DNA from: Sandaracinobacteroides sayramensis
GTDB taxonomy: Bacteria; Pseudomonadota; Alphaproteobacteria; Sphingomonadales; Sphingomonadaceae
Assembly (NCBI RefSeq): GCF_022014495.1
Contig: NZ_JAKLSQ010000001.1
Location: 162,739 to 226,738 of the forward strand
DNA: 64,000 nucleotides
Reading direction: 5' to 3'
Part shown: positions 44,403 to 54,220 of the stretch, piece after piece
How positions within the stretch are numbered: position 1 is the first letter of the stretch
Layout: every line of letters starts with the position of its first letter
Program-made: the position numbers and the translations under genes
Notes under the pieces: generated by a model
Told to the model about the DNA's origin: nothing
The model's input: the letters and a program-made list of their open reading frames with translations, nothing else
Databases searched by the model: none

Positions 44403-46003
44403 CACATCCGGAAGATGCCGAACTGCGCCCGATCCGGGATCGGCGCGTTCAGCGTGGCGGCGAAAGCGAGGCCGAGCACGTCGCGGGTCTGGACCAGATC
44501 GATCACGCCATCGTCCCATAGCCGCGCCGTCGCATGATAGGGATTGCCCTCCTCCTCATATTTCTGGCGGATCGGCGCCTTGAACGCCTCGGCTTCCTCA
44601 TGCGTCCACCTGTCAGCATCCCTGTGGACGGTGGCGAGCACCGAGGCCGCCTGCTCGCCGCCCATCACCGAGATCCGCGCATTGGGCCAGGTGAACAGGA
44701 AGCGAGGCTGGTATGCGCGCCCGCACATGCCGTAATTGCCTGCGCCGAAGCTCCCGCCAATGAGCACGGTGATCTTGGGGACGCTCGCGGTCGCGACCGC
44801 CGTCACCAGCTTGGCGCCGTTCTTGGCGATTCCTTCCGCTTCATATTTGCCACCGACCATGAAACCGGAGATGTTCTGGAGGAACAGGAGCGGCACGCGG
44901 CGCTGGCAAGCCAGTTCGATGAAATGCGCGCCCTTGAGCGCGCTTTCAGAGAACAGCACGCCGTTATTGGCGAGGATCGCCACCGGCATGCCCCAGATGC
45001 GCGCGAAACCGCAGACCAGAGTGGTGCCGTAGAGCGACTTGAACTCATGGAGTTCCGATCCGTCGACGATGCGCGCAATGACCTCGCGCACATCATAGGG
45101 CGCGCGCACGTCCTGCGGCACGATGCCATAGAGGTCTTCTGGCGCATGGAGAGGCGGGCGCGGCGCCTGCAGGTCGATGTCGAGCGCCTTGGGCCGATTG
45201 AGGGTCGCGACGATGTCGCGCACGATCGTGAGCGCGTGCGCGTCACTCTCTGCGACATGATCGACGACCCCGGATTTGCGCCCATGGGTTTCGGCGCCGC
45301 CCAGATCCTCGGCCGAGATGATCTCGCCGGTCGCGGCCTTCACCAGCGGCGGACCGGCGAGGAAGATCGTGCCCTGGTTTCGCACGATGATCGTCTCGTC
45401 CGACATGGCGGGCACATAGGCGCCGCCCGCCGTGCAGCTGCCCATCACGCAGGCGATCTGGGGGATGCCCTGTGCCGACATCTGGGCCTGATTATAGAAG
45501 ATGCGCCCGAAATGATCGCGGTCGGGGAAGACGTCCGCCTGATGCGGCAGGTTCGCGCCGCCCGAGTCCACGAGGTAGAGGCACGGCAGCCGGTTCTCGC
45601 GGGCGATCTCCTGCGCCCGCAGATGCTTCTTCACCGTCATCGGGAAATAGGCGCCGCCCTTCACCGTCGAATCATTGGCAAGGATCATGCACTCGCGACC
45701 CGAAACCCGGCCGACACCGCCGATCACCCCAGCGCCAGGCGCCGCGCCCTCATACATATCGCCGGCAGCGAGCTGCCCGATTTCAAGGAAAGGCGCGCCG
45801 GGATCGAGCAACCGCTCCACCCGGTCGCGCGGCAGCAGCTTGCCCCGGGCCACATGCCGTTCGCGCGCCGCATCCGATCCGCCCCGCGCGGCGGCCGCGA
45901 CCTTCGTGCGCAGATCCTCGGCGAGAGCACGGTTATGCCCGACATTGTCGCGAAATATGTCGCTTTCGCGCGAGATCGCCGTTTGGATGACAGGTCCGCT
46001 CAT
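44402..46003 (-). CDS. mccB: Acyl-CoA carboxylase beta subunit (methylcrotonyl-CoA type)
   Basis: The 533-aa carboxyltransferase has [54 protein letters not shown] and [61 protein letters not shown] also fits. These are strong matches to 3-methylcrotonyl-CoA carboxylase beta and AccD1. It turns 3-methylcrotonyl-CoA into 3-methylglutaconyl-CoA with the alpha subunit. It overlaps the ivd gene by ATGA. Confidence 0.92.
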   Translation of the reverse strand: MSGPVIQTAISRESDIFRDNVGHNRALAEDLRTKVAAAARGGSDAARERHVARGKLLPRDRVERLLDPGAPFLEIGQLAAGDMYEGAAPGAGVIGGVGRVSGRECMILANDSTVKGGAYFPMTVKKHLRAQEIARENRLPCLYLVDSGGANLPHQADVFPDRDHFGRIFYNQAQMSAQGIPQIACVMGSCTAGGAYVPAMSDETIIVRNQGTIFLAGPPLVKAATGEIISAEDLGGAETHGRKSGVVDHVAESDAHALTIVRDIVATLNRPKALDIDLQAPRPPLHAPEDLYGIVPQDVRAPYDVREVIARIVDGSELHEFKSLYGTTLVCGFARIWGMPVAILANNGVLFSESALKGAHFIELACQRRVPLLFLQNISGFMVGGKYEAEGIAKNGAKLVTAVATASVPKITVLIGGSFGAGNYGMCGRAYQPRFLFTWPNARISVMGGEQAASVLATVHRDADRWTHEEAEAFKAPIRQKYEEEGNPYHATARLWDDGVIDLVQTRDVLGLAFAATLNAPIPDRAQFGIFRM

Positions 46004-47205
46004 TGCGCCACGCCGATCAGTTCGCGACCGATCAGCATACGGCGGATTTCATTGGTGCCTGCGCCGATATCCAGAAGCTTGGCATCGCGCATATAGCGTT
46101 CGACAGGCCAATCCTTCGTATAACCGGCGCCGCCTAACGCCTGCACCGCCTCCAGGGCGACGCGCACGGCATTTTCGCTTGCCAGAAGGATTGCGCCGGC
46201 CGCATCGAAGCGGGTGGTCCTGCCCGCGTCACAATTGCGTGCCACGGCGTAGACATAGGCGCGCGCTGAATTGAGCGCGACATACATATCGGCGACCTTC
46301 GCCTGCATCAGTTGAAAGGAGCCGATCGGCTGGCCAAACTGCTTGCGGTCCCGGACATAAGGGATGACCGTATCGAGGCAGGCTTGCATGATGCCCAGCT
46401 GGATGCCCGCCAGAACCGCACGCTCATAGTCGAGGCCGCTCATCAACACTTTCGCGCCGCCATTGAGCGGTCCCATGACATTTTCGCGCGGGACTTCGCA
46501 GCCGTCGAACACCAGCTCTGCCGTCGGCGAGCCGCGCATTCCCGTCTTGTCGATCTTCTGCCCGATCGAAAAGCCCGCCATGCCCTTCTCGATAAGGAAA
46601 GCGGTGATCCCCTTGCTGCCTTCGCCGGTCCTAGCATAGACGACTAACGTGTCGGCATAGGTGGCATTGGTTATCCAGAATTTCGTGCCATCAAGAACGA
46701 AGCCGACACTCGTCTCTCGCGCCTTCAACTTCATCGACACGACGTCGGAGCCGGCTCCCGCCTCGGACATGGCCAGCGATCCCACATGGTCGCCGGAAAT
46801 CAACCGCGGCAGATATTTCGCCTTCTGATCCTCATTGCCCCAGCGGCGGATCTGGTTGACGCAAAGGTTGGAATGGGCGCCATAACTAAGGCCGATCGAG
46901 GCGGAGGCCCGGCTGATCTCCTCGCAGGCAAGAACATGCTCAAGATAACCGAATCCGAGACCACCCCATTCTTCTTCCACAGTGATGCCGTGCAGGCCCA
47001 GATCTCCCATCGCGGTCCACAATTCGTCGCGCGGGAACCAGTCCTCGGCATCGATCTTCACTGCCAGCGGAGCAATGCGTTCGGTCGCGAAGCGTCTTGT
47101 CGTCTCGCGAACCATATCGGCGTTGTCGCCGAGTCCGAAGTCAAAATCAGCAGCCAAATGCCCACTCCATTGTGCCGGGTCTACCCCAGGCATAGCATCG
47201 GGCAT
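46000..47205 (-). CDS. ivd: Isovaleryl-CoA dehydrogenase
   Basis: The 401-aa flavoprotein has [19 protein letters not shown] and [18 protein letters not shown]. The helix-G motif [19 protein letters not shown] places the catalytic Glu where isovaleryl-CoA dehydrogenase has it (human Glu254). The C-terminal [17 protein letters not shown] has Gly at the usual Glu position, as expected for this subfamily. It oxidises isovaleryl-CoA to 3-methylcrotonyl-CoA and starts the eight-gene operon. A divergent LysR gene begins 39 bases away. Confidence 0.92.
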   Translation of the reverse strand: MPDAMPGVDPAQWSGHLAADFDFGLGDNADMVRETTRRFATERIAPLAVKIDAEDWFPRDELWTAMGDLGLHGITVEEEWGGLGFGYLEHVLACEEISRASASIGLSYGAHSNLCVNQIRRWGNEDQKAKYLPRLISGDHVGSLAMSEAGAGSDVVSMKLKARETSVGFVLDGTKFWITNATYADTLVVYARTGEGSKGITAFLIEKGMAGFSIGQKIDKTGMRGSPTAELVFDGCEVPRENVMGPLNGGAKVLMSGLDYERAVLAGIQLGIMQACLDTVIPYVRDRKQFGQPIGSFQLMQAKVADMYVALNSARAYVYAVARNCDAGRTTRFDAAGAILLASENAVRVALEAVQALGGAGYTKDWPVERYMRDAKLLDIGAGTNEIRRMLIGRELIGVAQ

Positions 47206-47244
47206 TCCCCTAGAAAAATTGACCGGACCGCAAGCATTTGATAG
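47206..47244. promoter_or_regulatory. Short divergent promoter gap between ivd and LysR
   Basis: Only 39 bases separate the two annotated starts, so promoters must overlap the coding 5' ends. ATTTGATAGATGTCATCTATGATAG (47237-47261) contains an imperfect dyad ATAGATG/CATCTAT that may be the LysR binding site. Confidence 0.45.
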
Positions 47245-48126
47245 ATGTCATCTATGATAGAGCGCTACCTCATCCATTATTTTCTGGCAGTAATGGATCA
47301 GGGAAATTTCTCGCGTGCAGCACAGCAGTGCCGCATTTCCCAGCCCACCCTGTCAGTCGGGATAGCCAAGCTCGAGAGCCTCGTCGGGCATATGCTTTTC
47401 CAGCGTACGAACAGGCGGGTCGAACTGACCACTCATGGCGCGACTTTCGCTCTCCACGCACGCCGCATCGAAGCCGAGTTTGCCAAGGCGACATTGGCAA
47501 TGGCCGTGGATCAAAAGCGAACACTTATACGGCTCGGTCTCGTTTCGACCCTGCCCGCGCTGTGGATCGAAAGCGCGACGCGTGAAGCGAGCATTGCTGA
47601 AGGCGAAAAGCTGGAGATCGTCGAAGGACGAATGAGCGAACTCGCGCCACGCCTGGAGCGAGGGCGATTAGACGTGGTCATCGGCATCGTGAACGGGGAC
47701 GTCGATGATGAACGGCTTCTCTTTGAGGAGCCCTACAGTCTCGCGCTCTCGGACAACCATCCTCTCGCGACGCGTAGCAGCGTCGATCCTCAGGAAATCG
47801 CAGATGCTGACATGATCGTTCGTCGAAGCTGCGAAGCCCTGTCCGATGTCAGTCGGTTTTTCACGCAGCGCGGCGTCAGACCTTCTTTTTCCGCCCGCAC
47901 ATTCAATGACGACCGTGCGGTCGTCTTTGTACGGGCGGGTCTTGGCATGACGGTAATGCCACGCTGCTTCCGGCAGCCAGGTATCGCAATGCCGGAACTT
48001 TCAGGCTTTCATATGCGCCGGAAGATCGGAATGCTGATCGATCCTGTGACGGCCGGCAGGGTAAAAGACAGTCAAAGCCTCAAATTCTTCGCCGAGACTC
48101 TTCGTTCCGCGGCCACGACTGGGTAA
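47245..48126 (+). CDS. LysR-family regulator of the ivd operon
   Basis: The 293-aa protein has an HTH (YFLAVMDQGNFSRAAQQCRISQPTLSVGIAKLESLVG) and a substrate domain (LIRLGLVSTLPALWIESATREASI, VVFVRAGLGMTVMPRCF). It is divergent from ivd and is likely its regulator. The start is ATG 47245 or 47254 (MIERYL). It differs from the LysR gene at 35295 and is not part of the repeat. It converges with the TonB receptor, leaving eight bases between stops. Confidence 0.85.
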   Translation: MSSMIERYLIHYFLAVMDQGNFSRAAQQCRISQPTLSVGIAKLESLVGHMLFQRTNRRVELTTHGATFALHARRIEAEFAKATLAMAVDQKRTLIRLGLVSTLPALWIESATREASIAEGEKLEIVEGRMSELAPRLERGRLDVVIGIVNGDVDDERLLFEEPYSLALSDNHPLATRSSVDPQEIADADMIVRRSCEALSDVSRFFTQRGVRPSFSARTFNDDRAVVFVRAGLGMTVMPRCFRQPGIAMPELSGFHMRRKIGMLIDPVTAGRVKDSQSLKFFAETLRSAATTG

Positions 48127-48134
48127 TCCTACAA

Positions 48135-50147
48135 TCAGCCCTTGAAACTGACGCCGATCCACAGCGTGCGCGGCGTGCCCAGGTCCATCGATCCGCCGGT
48201 GTTGCGCGTCACCACCTTCTCGTCGAACAGATTTTCGCCCCGCGCCGTCAGCGCGACGCCATGGCCCAGCGGCAAGCGCGCGAGCGCATCCACGGTCAGC
48301 GCCCTGGGCAGTGTGTCGATCTGAAGATCATCCTCATATTGGCTCGACACATAATGGACCGACGCGGAGAGCGTCGGCCCCTGCGCCGGCGTCCAGGCCA
48401 GCGTCGCGCTGGCGCTGTTGCGCGGCGTCTGCGCGGGCGCGAAGCCGTCGAACGCCTTGCCTGGCGCATCGACCTCGCTGTGGCTGTAGGCATAGGAGGC
48501 CGACAGGCCGAAATCGCCCAGACGCGCGCTGGCCGTAAGTTCGATCCCCTTGGCGACGATGCGGTTAACATTCTGGCGCTGGCGGGTGTTGGTGCCGATG
48601 GTGACATTGGCGATCGCATCGTCCAGCCGGTTGTAGAAGGCGGTCGCGCCCAGGGTCACGCCGGGCAGCGGGGTCAGGTCGAAGCCCGCCTCCACGCCCT
48701 TCAGGCGCTCGGGCTTCAGCGCCGCGTTCGCCTGCGTCGTGATCGGGAAGACCACGAATGGCCGGTACAGCTCGTTCAGCGTCGGCAGGCGAAAGCCGGT
48801 ATAGCCCGCCCCGCGCAGCGCGAGCGCGCCGCTCAGGCGCAGGATCGCGCCCGCCCGCCCCGAAAACTGCCAGTCGGACCGGTTGGCGTAATCGGTCGCT
48901 GTCACTGCACCGGTGCTGGCGTTGGCCTGATGATAGAAGCCGTCGCTGATCGTCCAGTGATCCGCCCGCACGCCGCCGGTCAACACCAGGCCTTCTAGCG
49001 TCCAGTCGTCCTCGGCGAACAGGCCGGTCGTCACCTGCTGCCCACCGGCATGGCGGCGGAAGGTGACGGGATTGCTGGCGATATTGGCGTCATAGGCGTC
49101 CTCATACATGTCGCCCAGCGCGAAGCGCGTATCCGCGCCCAGCCGCAGTACATGATCCGACCCGACCGGCGGGCGGATCTCGATCTTGCCGCCAAGCCCC
49201 ATGGACGGCGTGTTGCGCTGGTCGAGCGACTTGCGGAAGGTGGAGGCGGAGATCACGATATTGGAAAAGTTGCGCGCCTGGATATAGGCGAGCGCATCAA
49301 CCTGCCAATCGCCGCGCGAGATGAAGCGAACACTGGCGTCCTGCCCTTCGTTCGCGGAGTCCGCGCCCTTGAACCGCAGCGTCCTGTCGTCCTGAAAGAT
49401 CGTGGCGCGGAACTGCAATTCGGACGTCACGGAGAGCGGCGCGACCGCGCGTAAATTGGTGGACCAGCTATCATAGGCGGCGGGCACGGTCGCCGCGACG
49501 CGCTGCGACTTTGGCGTGGTCTGGAAGCCGTTCCCCCGGTCCCAGCGCCCCGACAGCGAAACATAGCCGCCGCCTAGGTCCGGCGTGACGCTGGCCGACA
49601 TCTCGGCGGCGTCATGGCTGCCATAGAAGGCGCTGGCAGCGAAATCCGGCAACTGGTCGCGCGTGGCGCTGGCCAGCTCGATCGTGCCGGCGACAGCGCC
49701 CGCGCCGAACGCACCCGACCCGCCGCCGCGCGTCACCCGCACAACGGACAGACGGTCCGGAACCAGCGCGGAGAAAGGAATATAGCCAAAGAAGGGATCG
49801 GCCACGGGCACGCCGTCCAGCAACACCAGCGTCCGGCTGGATGCATTGCCACCCAGCGCCCGCAGGGTCGCGCCCTGGTTGGACGGGTTCGACGCCCGGC
49901 TGTCCGACCGACGAAACTGCTGGGAGCCGGCGACGTTGGCCAGCACATTCTCCAGCCGGCCCGACGCATTGTCGAGCAGCCGTTGCCGGTCGATCGCCAC
50001 CGATCCATAGGCGGGCGTACCGGGTGGCAGGCCCAGCCCCTGTCCCGTTACGATGATCGAAGGTGCATCGGCGCCTGCATCATCGGGGGGCTGCGCCAGC
50101 ACTCCGGATGGCACCAGCAGAAGTATCAGCAGCAGATAGTCTTTCAT
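48135..50147 (-). CDS. TonB-dependent outer-membrane receptor
   Basis: The 670-aa protein has a signal peptide (LLLILLLVPSGVLAQ) and a TonB-box-like SIIVTGQG. The plug domain reads ATLRALGGNASSRTLVLLDGVPVADPFFG, SVVRVTRGGGSGAFGAGAVAGTIEL. A beta-barrel follows, ending in LGTPRTLWIGVSFKG with a final aromatic-proximal strand. ATG 50147 is chosen because the signal peptide starts there. A Fur-box-like site lies upstream at 50335. The substrate is unknown: an iron chelate fits the Fur box, and PQQ uptake is a conceivable alternative given the PQQ enzyme nearby. Confidence 0.88.
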   Translation of the reverse strand: MKDYLLLILLLVPSGVLAQPPDDAGADAPSIIVTGQGLGLPPGTPAYGSVAIDRQRLLDNASGRLENVLANVAGSQQFRRSDSRASNPSNQGATLRALGGNASSRTLVLLDGVPVADPFFGYIPFSALVPDRLSVVRVTRGGGSGAFGAGAVAGTIELASATRDQLPDFAASAFYGSHDAAEMSASVTPDLGGGYVSLSGRWDRGNGFQTTPKSQRVAATVPAAYDSWSTNLRAVAPLSVTSELQFRATIFQDDRTLRFKGADSANEGQDASVRFISRGDWQVDALAYIQARNFSNIVISASTFRKSLDQRNTPSMGLGGKIEIRPPVGSDHVLRLGADTRFALGDMYEDAYDANIASNPVTFRRHAGGQQVTTGLFAEDDWTLEGLVLTGGVRADHWTISDGFYHQANASTGAVTATDYANRSDWQFSGRAGAILRLSGALALRGAGYTGFRLPTLNELYRPFVVFPITTQANAALKPERLKGVEAGFDLTPLPGVTLGATAFYNRLDDAIANVTIGTNTRQRQNVNRIVAKGIELTASARLGDFGLSASYAYSHSEVDAPGKAFDGFAPAQTPRNSASATLAWTPAQGPTLSASVHYVSSQYEDDLQIDTLPRALTVDALARLPLGHGVALTARGENLFDEKVVTRNTGGSMDLGTPRTLWIGVSFKG

Positions 50148-50334
50148 GATGCGTCCACGCCCTCTGGAGTTTGGAGCTTTCGTTGATTGGGCCATCGCGC
50201 GTCGCACGCATGTGCCGACGCCGCGGAAACCCGGGCTTAACAGAGCTGAGTTAGATCACAGCATGCGCCGGCATGAGATGAGCAGGATATCACTCAACAT
50301 TGCCCGAGCAAGTCGCAGATGCAGATCAAATCTA

Positions 50335-50354
50335 CGTAATGATTCTCATTTATC
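50335..50354 (-). promoter_or_regulatory. Fur-box-like site upstream of TonB receptor
   Basis: CGTAATGATTCTCATTTATC resembles the Fur consensus GATAATGATAATCATTATC at most positions and lies about 190 bases before the receptor start. It suggests iron-repressed expression. Confidence 0.5.
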
Positions 50355-50424
50355 TGTTTCGCGCAAATAACCGAAAAACCTTGCGGTAAGGCTAATGCGC
50401 AACCAACTAACACGTCATGGAGAG

Positions 50425-52335
50425 TTAAAATATGGTCTTAACGCCCTGCACTTCGATATTATACTTACGCATCTTACGATAAAGCGTCGGCCGGCCGACC
50501 CCCAATTGACGAGCCGTAGCGGCAATATTTCCCGCACATTGATGGAGCGCCATTAATACCGCATCCCGCTCCGTTCGTTCGAGCGAAGCCACCTCGCGCC
50601 CCACATTCGAACGAGTTTGCCTCATCTCCTCTGGAAGATGCCTTGGCGCGATCAGCGCGCTCCCGGCAGCGAGCGCGATGGCCCGACGAAGAATGAGGCT
50701 CAGTTGGCGGATGTTCCCGGGCCATGCGAAGGACCGCAGACATTCCAGTGCGTCATCCGAGAGGGAAAGTGTCAAACGATCGCCGATTTCGCGATCGACG
50801 ATTTGTCCTATGAGTTCCGACAAATCCGCTCGCTCGCGTAAGGGGGGCAAGGTGACGCAGAGTCCATCAATGCGGTAGTAAAGGTCTTCCCGAAATTCGC
50901 CCGTGGCGACGAGCGCCTTGAGGTCACGATGGGTCGCACAGACCAGAGAGATATCGATCGGCCTGTCCTTCGATCCGCCCACCGGCATGACGGCCCGCTC
51001 CTGCAGAACCCGCAGAAGACGAGCCTGTAGCGAGAGCGGCATGTCCCCGATCTCATCCAGGAAGAGTGTTCCACCATGGGCCTGCTCAAATTTACCCGGA
51101 GCGCCTCCCCGGCGAGCGCCGGTAAACGCCCCTTCCACATATCCGAACAATTCGGCCTCGATCAGTCCGTCGGGAATGGACGCACAATTTACCGGCACGA
51201 ACGGCCCGTTTCGCCGCGGCCCTGAGGCGTGCAGCTCCCGCGCAAGAACCTCCTTTCCAGTTCCCGTCTCGCCGGTTAGGAGAACAGGAATATCACGAGC
51301 GAACGCCAGCTTCGCGTCGCCAATGGTGTCCAGCAGGGCGGGATCGGAACAGAACATGTCAGAAGAGGCATGAGACGAACGCTTGCCCGAGGGCGGCGGC
51401 AAGAGCGCCTTACCAACCCGCATAACGTCATCTGCATGGCGGGCGAGACTGAGGTGGACGCGGATGCCGGCCGGCGTGTCTGTCACGATCGGTTCGGCAT
51501 TGCGGCCGCTAAGCTCGTCAACCGCACGCGCAAAAGGCAGGTCGAACATGTGATCGAACTCTGTCGCCGAACGCGTATGCCCAAGCAGCTTGCGCGCGAT
51601 CTGGTTCCCACCGAGCAATTGCCCATGTTCCGAGAAAGCGAGAACGGCAGCCAAGGGCGTGCGAAGCAGGTCAGGGTGATAATGTAACGAGACGTGCAGA
51701 GCGCCCGGAAGGTCAAGCAGCATATGATTTTCTATGGCTCGGGCGGCAACCCGCAACGCCTCGCAAACTGATGACAGATCCCTGCCGCTGCGGCAGGTGG
51801 CATTCAAGACGCCGATCAGGTCCCCGTTAACGTCGAACAGAGGAACGGCCGCGCAAGAATAGCCATGAATCTCGTCAAGGAAATGCTCGTTGGCGTGGAC
51901 AATAAAGGGTTTCTGTTCCACGAGCGCGCATCCCGGCGCTCCGGTGCCGATCGCACTTTCGCTGAGGGAAACCCCGTTCCGGAAAAGACTCTCCAGTTCG
52001 CGGCACGGCCCTTCGGCGTCGCCGATCGAGCAAATGACAAATCCGCTGACGTCAAGGCAGGCCAGCACCCAATCCTGCGTGTGAAACGCTTTGTAAAGCC
52101 GTGTCATCTCCGGCATCGCATAGCGAATGAGCCGTTCACCCCTTTCTGTGGCGATCCGGCGTTCGCCAGGCGCCGCCATGTCGAACAACCTCTTGTCGGA
52201 CGCGCTCAAACCCAGGCGTCTTGATCGCTCCCAGGAACGCGTGATCGGCTCGGGCACCCACTGCGACACGATACTCTCGCCCGAGAAGAAAAGATCTCGT
52301 GCCCTCCTTGTCTGGCGGACCTGTTCCAGATTCAT
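50425..52335 (-). CDS. AcoR-type sigma-54 activator (GAF, AAA+, Fis HTH)
   Basis: The 636-aa protein starts at ATG 52335 (MNLEQVRQTRRARDLFFSGE). A GAF-like sensor covers about residues 80-230. The AAA+ domain has Walker A LLTGETGTGKEVLARELHA, the sigma-54 loop GAFTGARRGG and GGTLFLDEIGDMPLSLQARLLRVLQ. A Fis-type HTH closes it (CAGNIAATARQLGVGRPTLYRKMRKYNI). There is no receiver domain, so it is probably ligand-sensing, like AcoR and the alcohol-responsive BmoR. The alcohol-oxidation operon upstream carries a good sigma-54 promoter. Confidence 0.9.
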   Translation of the reverse strand: MNLEQVRQTRRARDLFFSGESIVSQWVPEPITRSWERSRRLGLSASDKRLFDMAAPGERRIATERGERLIRYAMPEMTRLYKAFHTQDWVLACLDVSGFVICSIGDAEGPCRELESLFRNGVSLSESAIGTGAPGCALVEQKPFIVHANEHFLDEIHGYSCAAVPLFDVNGDLIGVLNATCRSGRDLSSVCEALRVAARAIENHMLLDLPGALHVSLHYHPDLLRTPLAAVLAFSEHGQLLGGNQIARKLLGHTRSATEFDHMFDLPFARAVDELSGRNAEPIVTDTPAGIRVHLSLARHADDVMRVGKALLPPPSGKRSSHASSDMFCSDPALLDTIGDAKLAFARDIPVLLTGETGTGKEVLARELHASGPRRNGPFVPVNCASIPDGLIEAELFGYVEGAFTGARRGGAPGKFEQAHGGTLFLDEIGDMPLSLQARLLRVLQERAVMPVGGSKDRPIDISLVCATHRDLKALVATGEFREDLYYRIDGLCVTLPPLRERADLSELIGQIVDREIGDRLTLSLSDDALECLRSFAWPGNIRQLSLILRRAIALAAGSALIAPRHLPEEMRQTRSNVGREVASLERTERDAVLMALHQCAGNIAATARQLGVGRPTLYRKMRKYNIEVQGVKTIF

Positions 52336-52523
52336 GGATTGCCTCTCGTACCGTTGTCTTTCCGAACGGTGGGGTGCCCGGCGCCTGGACCGGACGGCGC
52401 TGATCCCTCTCTCCATTCGAACATCTTTATCGCCCGTCATGCTAGCTTGTTCGACGGACGCGAACAACCATCTCTCCTTCTCTGGAAGATCCGATCGTGC
52501 CGAAACAGATCGATGCCTGGCGA

Positions 52524-52567
52524 TCACAAAAATGGTCGGCCAGGCGACACATGCGCCTGGCCGACCA
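52524..52567 (-). terminator. Rho-independent terminator of the alcohol operon
   Basis: On the minus strand a perfect 14-bp stem (52533-52546 with 52554-52567) with a seven-base loop is followed by TTTTTGTG. It lies 25 bases after the acyl-CoA ligase stop and separates that operon from the sigma-54 activator gene. Confidence 0.88.
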
Positions 52568-52592
52568 TAGTGGCTCAAGGGGAGAGGAATAC

Positions 52593-54218
52593 TCAAGCCA
52601 CCAAGCCCAGTTCAGCTTCCATCGTCTTGCGCATCTCGAACTTCTGCGCCTTGCCCGTGACCGTCATAGCGAAGCCCTCGACGATGCGGACATAGCGGGG
52701 AACCTTGTAGTGGGCGATCTTACCCCGGCAGTGGGCAATCACATCGTCGGCGCTCAGCCGATGGCCGGCTCGCGCTATGACCCATGCGCAGACTTCCTCA
52801 CCAAATTTAGCGTCGCTGACGCCAAAGACCTGCACATCGACGATCAACGGGTGGCCAAGCAGGAATTCCTCGAGCTCGCGCGGATAGATATTCTCGCCGC
52901 CCCGGATGATCATGTCCTTGATGCGGCCGGTAATGCGAACATAGCCCCGCTCATCCATCACCGCGAGATCGCCCGAGTGCATCCATCCTTCCGCGTCGAT
53001 GGCATCGTCGGTCTTTTCCGGATCGTTCCAATATCCCTGCATCACCGCATATCCGCGCGAGCAATATTCGCCCTGTTGGTTCACCTGCAATGTCTCGCCG
53101 TTCAACCCTACGATCTTTGCTTCGGCATGAGGGTGGACGCGGCCCACCGTCGCCACTCGCTCTGCGACGGGATCGTCTATCGACGTCTGCGTCGTCAGGG
53201 GACTGGTTTCGGTCATGCCATAGCCGATAGTCACCTCGCGCATGTTCAACCGATCCATGATCTGCTCCATCATGGCCGCCGGGCAAGGGGCGCCCGCCAT
53301 GATCCCGGTGCGCAAGGACGAGACGTCGAACTGATCGAGGTCCGGATGGTTGAGGATCGTGATCAGCATGGTCGGCACTCCGTAAAGCGCCGTACAACGT
53401 TCATCTCGCACCGCCTCAAGTGTCATCCGCGCATCATAAGCCTCTCCGGGGTAGATCATCGCAGCCCCGCTCGTCACGGATGCAAGATTACCCAGGACCA
53501 TGCCGAAGCAATGATAGAGCGGAACCGGAATGCAGATGCGGTCCTTGACGGTGAGATTGATGGTTTGTCCCGAAAAATAACCATTGTTGAGAATGTTGCG
53601 ATGCGTAAGCGTTGCCCCCTTTGGAAAACCCGTCGTGCCGCTGGTGAATTGTATGTTGATGGCATCGTCCGGTCGCAGACTTTCCGATGCCGCGCCCAGC
53701 AGCAGGGGATCCGCCGACACGCGCAGTTGCTCCCAAGGAATGAAACCGTCATGTGCCTGCTCACCAAGCGAAATCACCAGGCGAAGGTCAGGTAAACTAC
53801 GCGTCCCGATCTCGCGTAGCATGGCGATGTAGTTACTGCTTTTGAAGGCAGATGCCGTCACCAGCACGCTGCAGCCGACCTTTGCGAGCGCATACTCGAT
53901 TTCGCTGACACGATAGGCAGGATTGATGTTTACCAGGATCGCGCCGATCTTGGCGGTCGCGAATTGAATCACGGTCCATTCGGCGCAATTGGGCGCCCAG
54001 ATGCCGACCCGATCGCCGCGACGCACCCCATGATCGAGCAGTCCGCACGCGACCCGTTCCGCTTCGCGGTTCAGTTCCTGCCAGCTCCAGCATATATTCT
54101 GATGCCGGGAAACCAATGCCAGTTCACTCCCCCAGCGCCGGGCAGCCACCGATAGGGCTTCTCCCAGCGTCATCTCCAGCAGCGGAACATCAGCCGCGCC
54201 TTTCGCAATTGAGAGCAC
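52593..54218 (-). CDS. Acyl-CoA ligase (AMP-binding)
   Basis: The 541-aa protein has the P-loop INIQFTSGTTGFPKGATLTHRN, GYGMTETSPL, and WMHSGDLAVMDERGYVRITGR with IKDMIIRGGENIYP. The adenylation lysine is in VTGKAQKFEMR. It activates a short or medium acid made by the upstream aldehyde dehydrogenase. GTG 54218 lies five bases after AAGAGG; GTG 54224, overlapping the aldehyde dehydrogenase stop, is an alternative. Substrate cannot be told from sequence. Confidence 0.9.
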   Translation of the reverse strand: MLSIAKGAADVPLLEMTLGEALSVAARRWGSELALVSRHQNICWSWQELNREAERVACGLLDHGVRRGDRVGIWAPNCAEWTVIQFATAKIGAILVNINPAYRVSEIEYALAKVGCSVLVTASAFKSSNYIAMLREIGTRSLPDLRLVISLGEQAHDGFIPWEQLRVSADPLLLGAASESLRPDDAINIQFTSGTTGFPKGATLTHRNILNNGYFSGQTINLTVKDRICIPVPLYHCFGMVLGNLASVTSGAAMIYPGEAYDARMTLEAVRDERCTALYGVPTMLITILNHPDLDQFDVSSLRTGIMAGAPCPAAMMEQIMDRLNMREVTIGYGMTETSPLTTQTSIDDPVAERVATVGRVHPHAEAKIVGLNGETLQVNQQGEYCSRGYAVMQGYWNDPEKTDDAIDAEGWMHSGDLAVMDERGYVRITGRIKDMIIRGGENIYPRELEEFLLGHPLIVDVQVFGVSDAKFGEEVCAWVIARAGHRLSADDVIAHCRGKIAHYKVPRYVRIVEGFAMTVTGKAQKFEMRKTMEAELGLVA

Positions 54219-54220
54219 GG

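Noticed and set aside
44534-46096. 520-codon frame antisense to the carboxylase beta gene
   Set aside because: Shadow of a strongly conserved gene; no start context.
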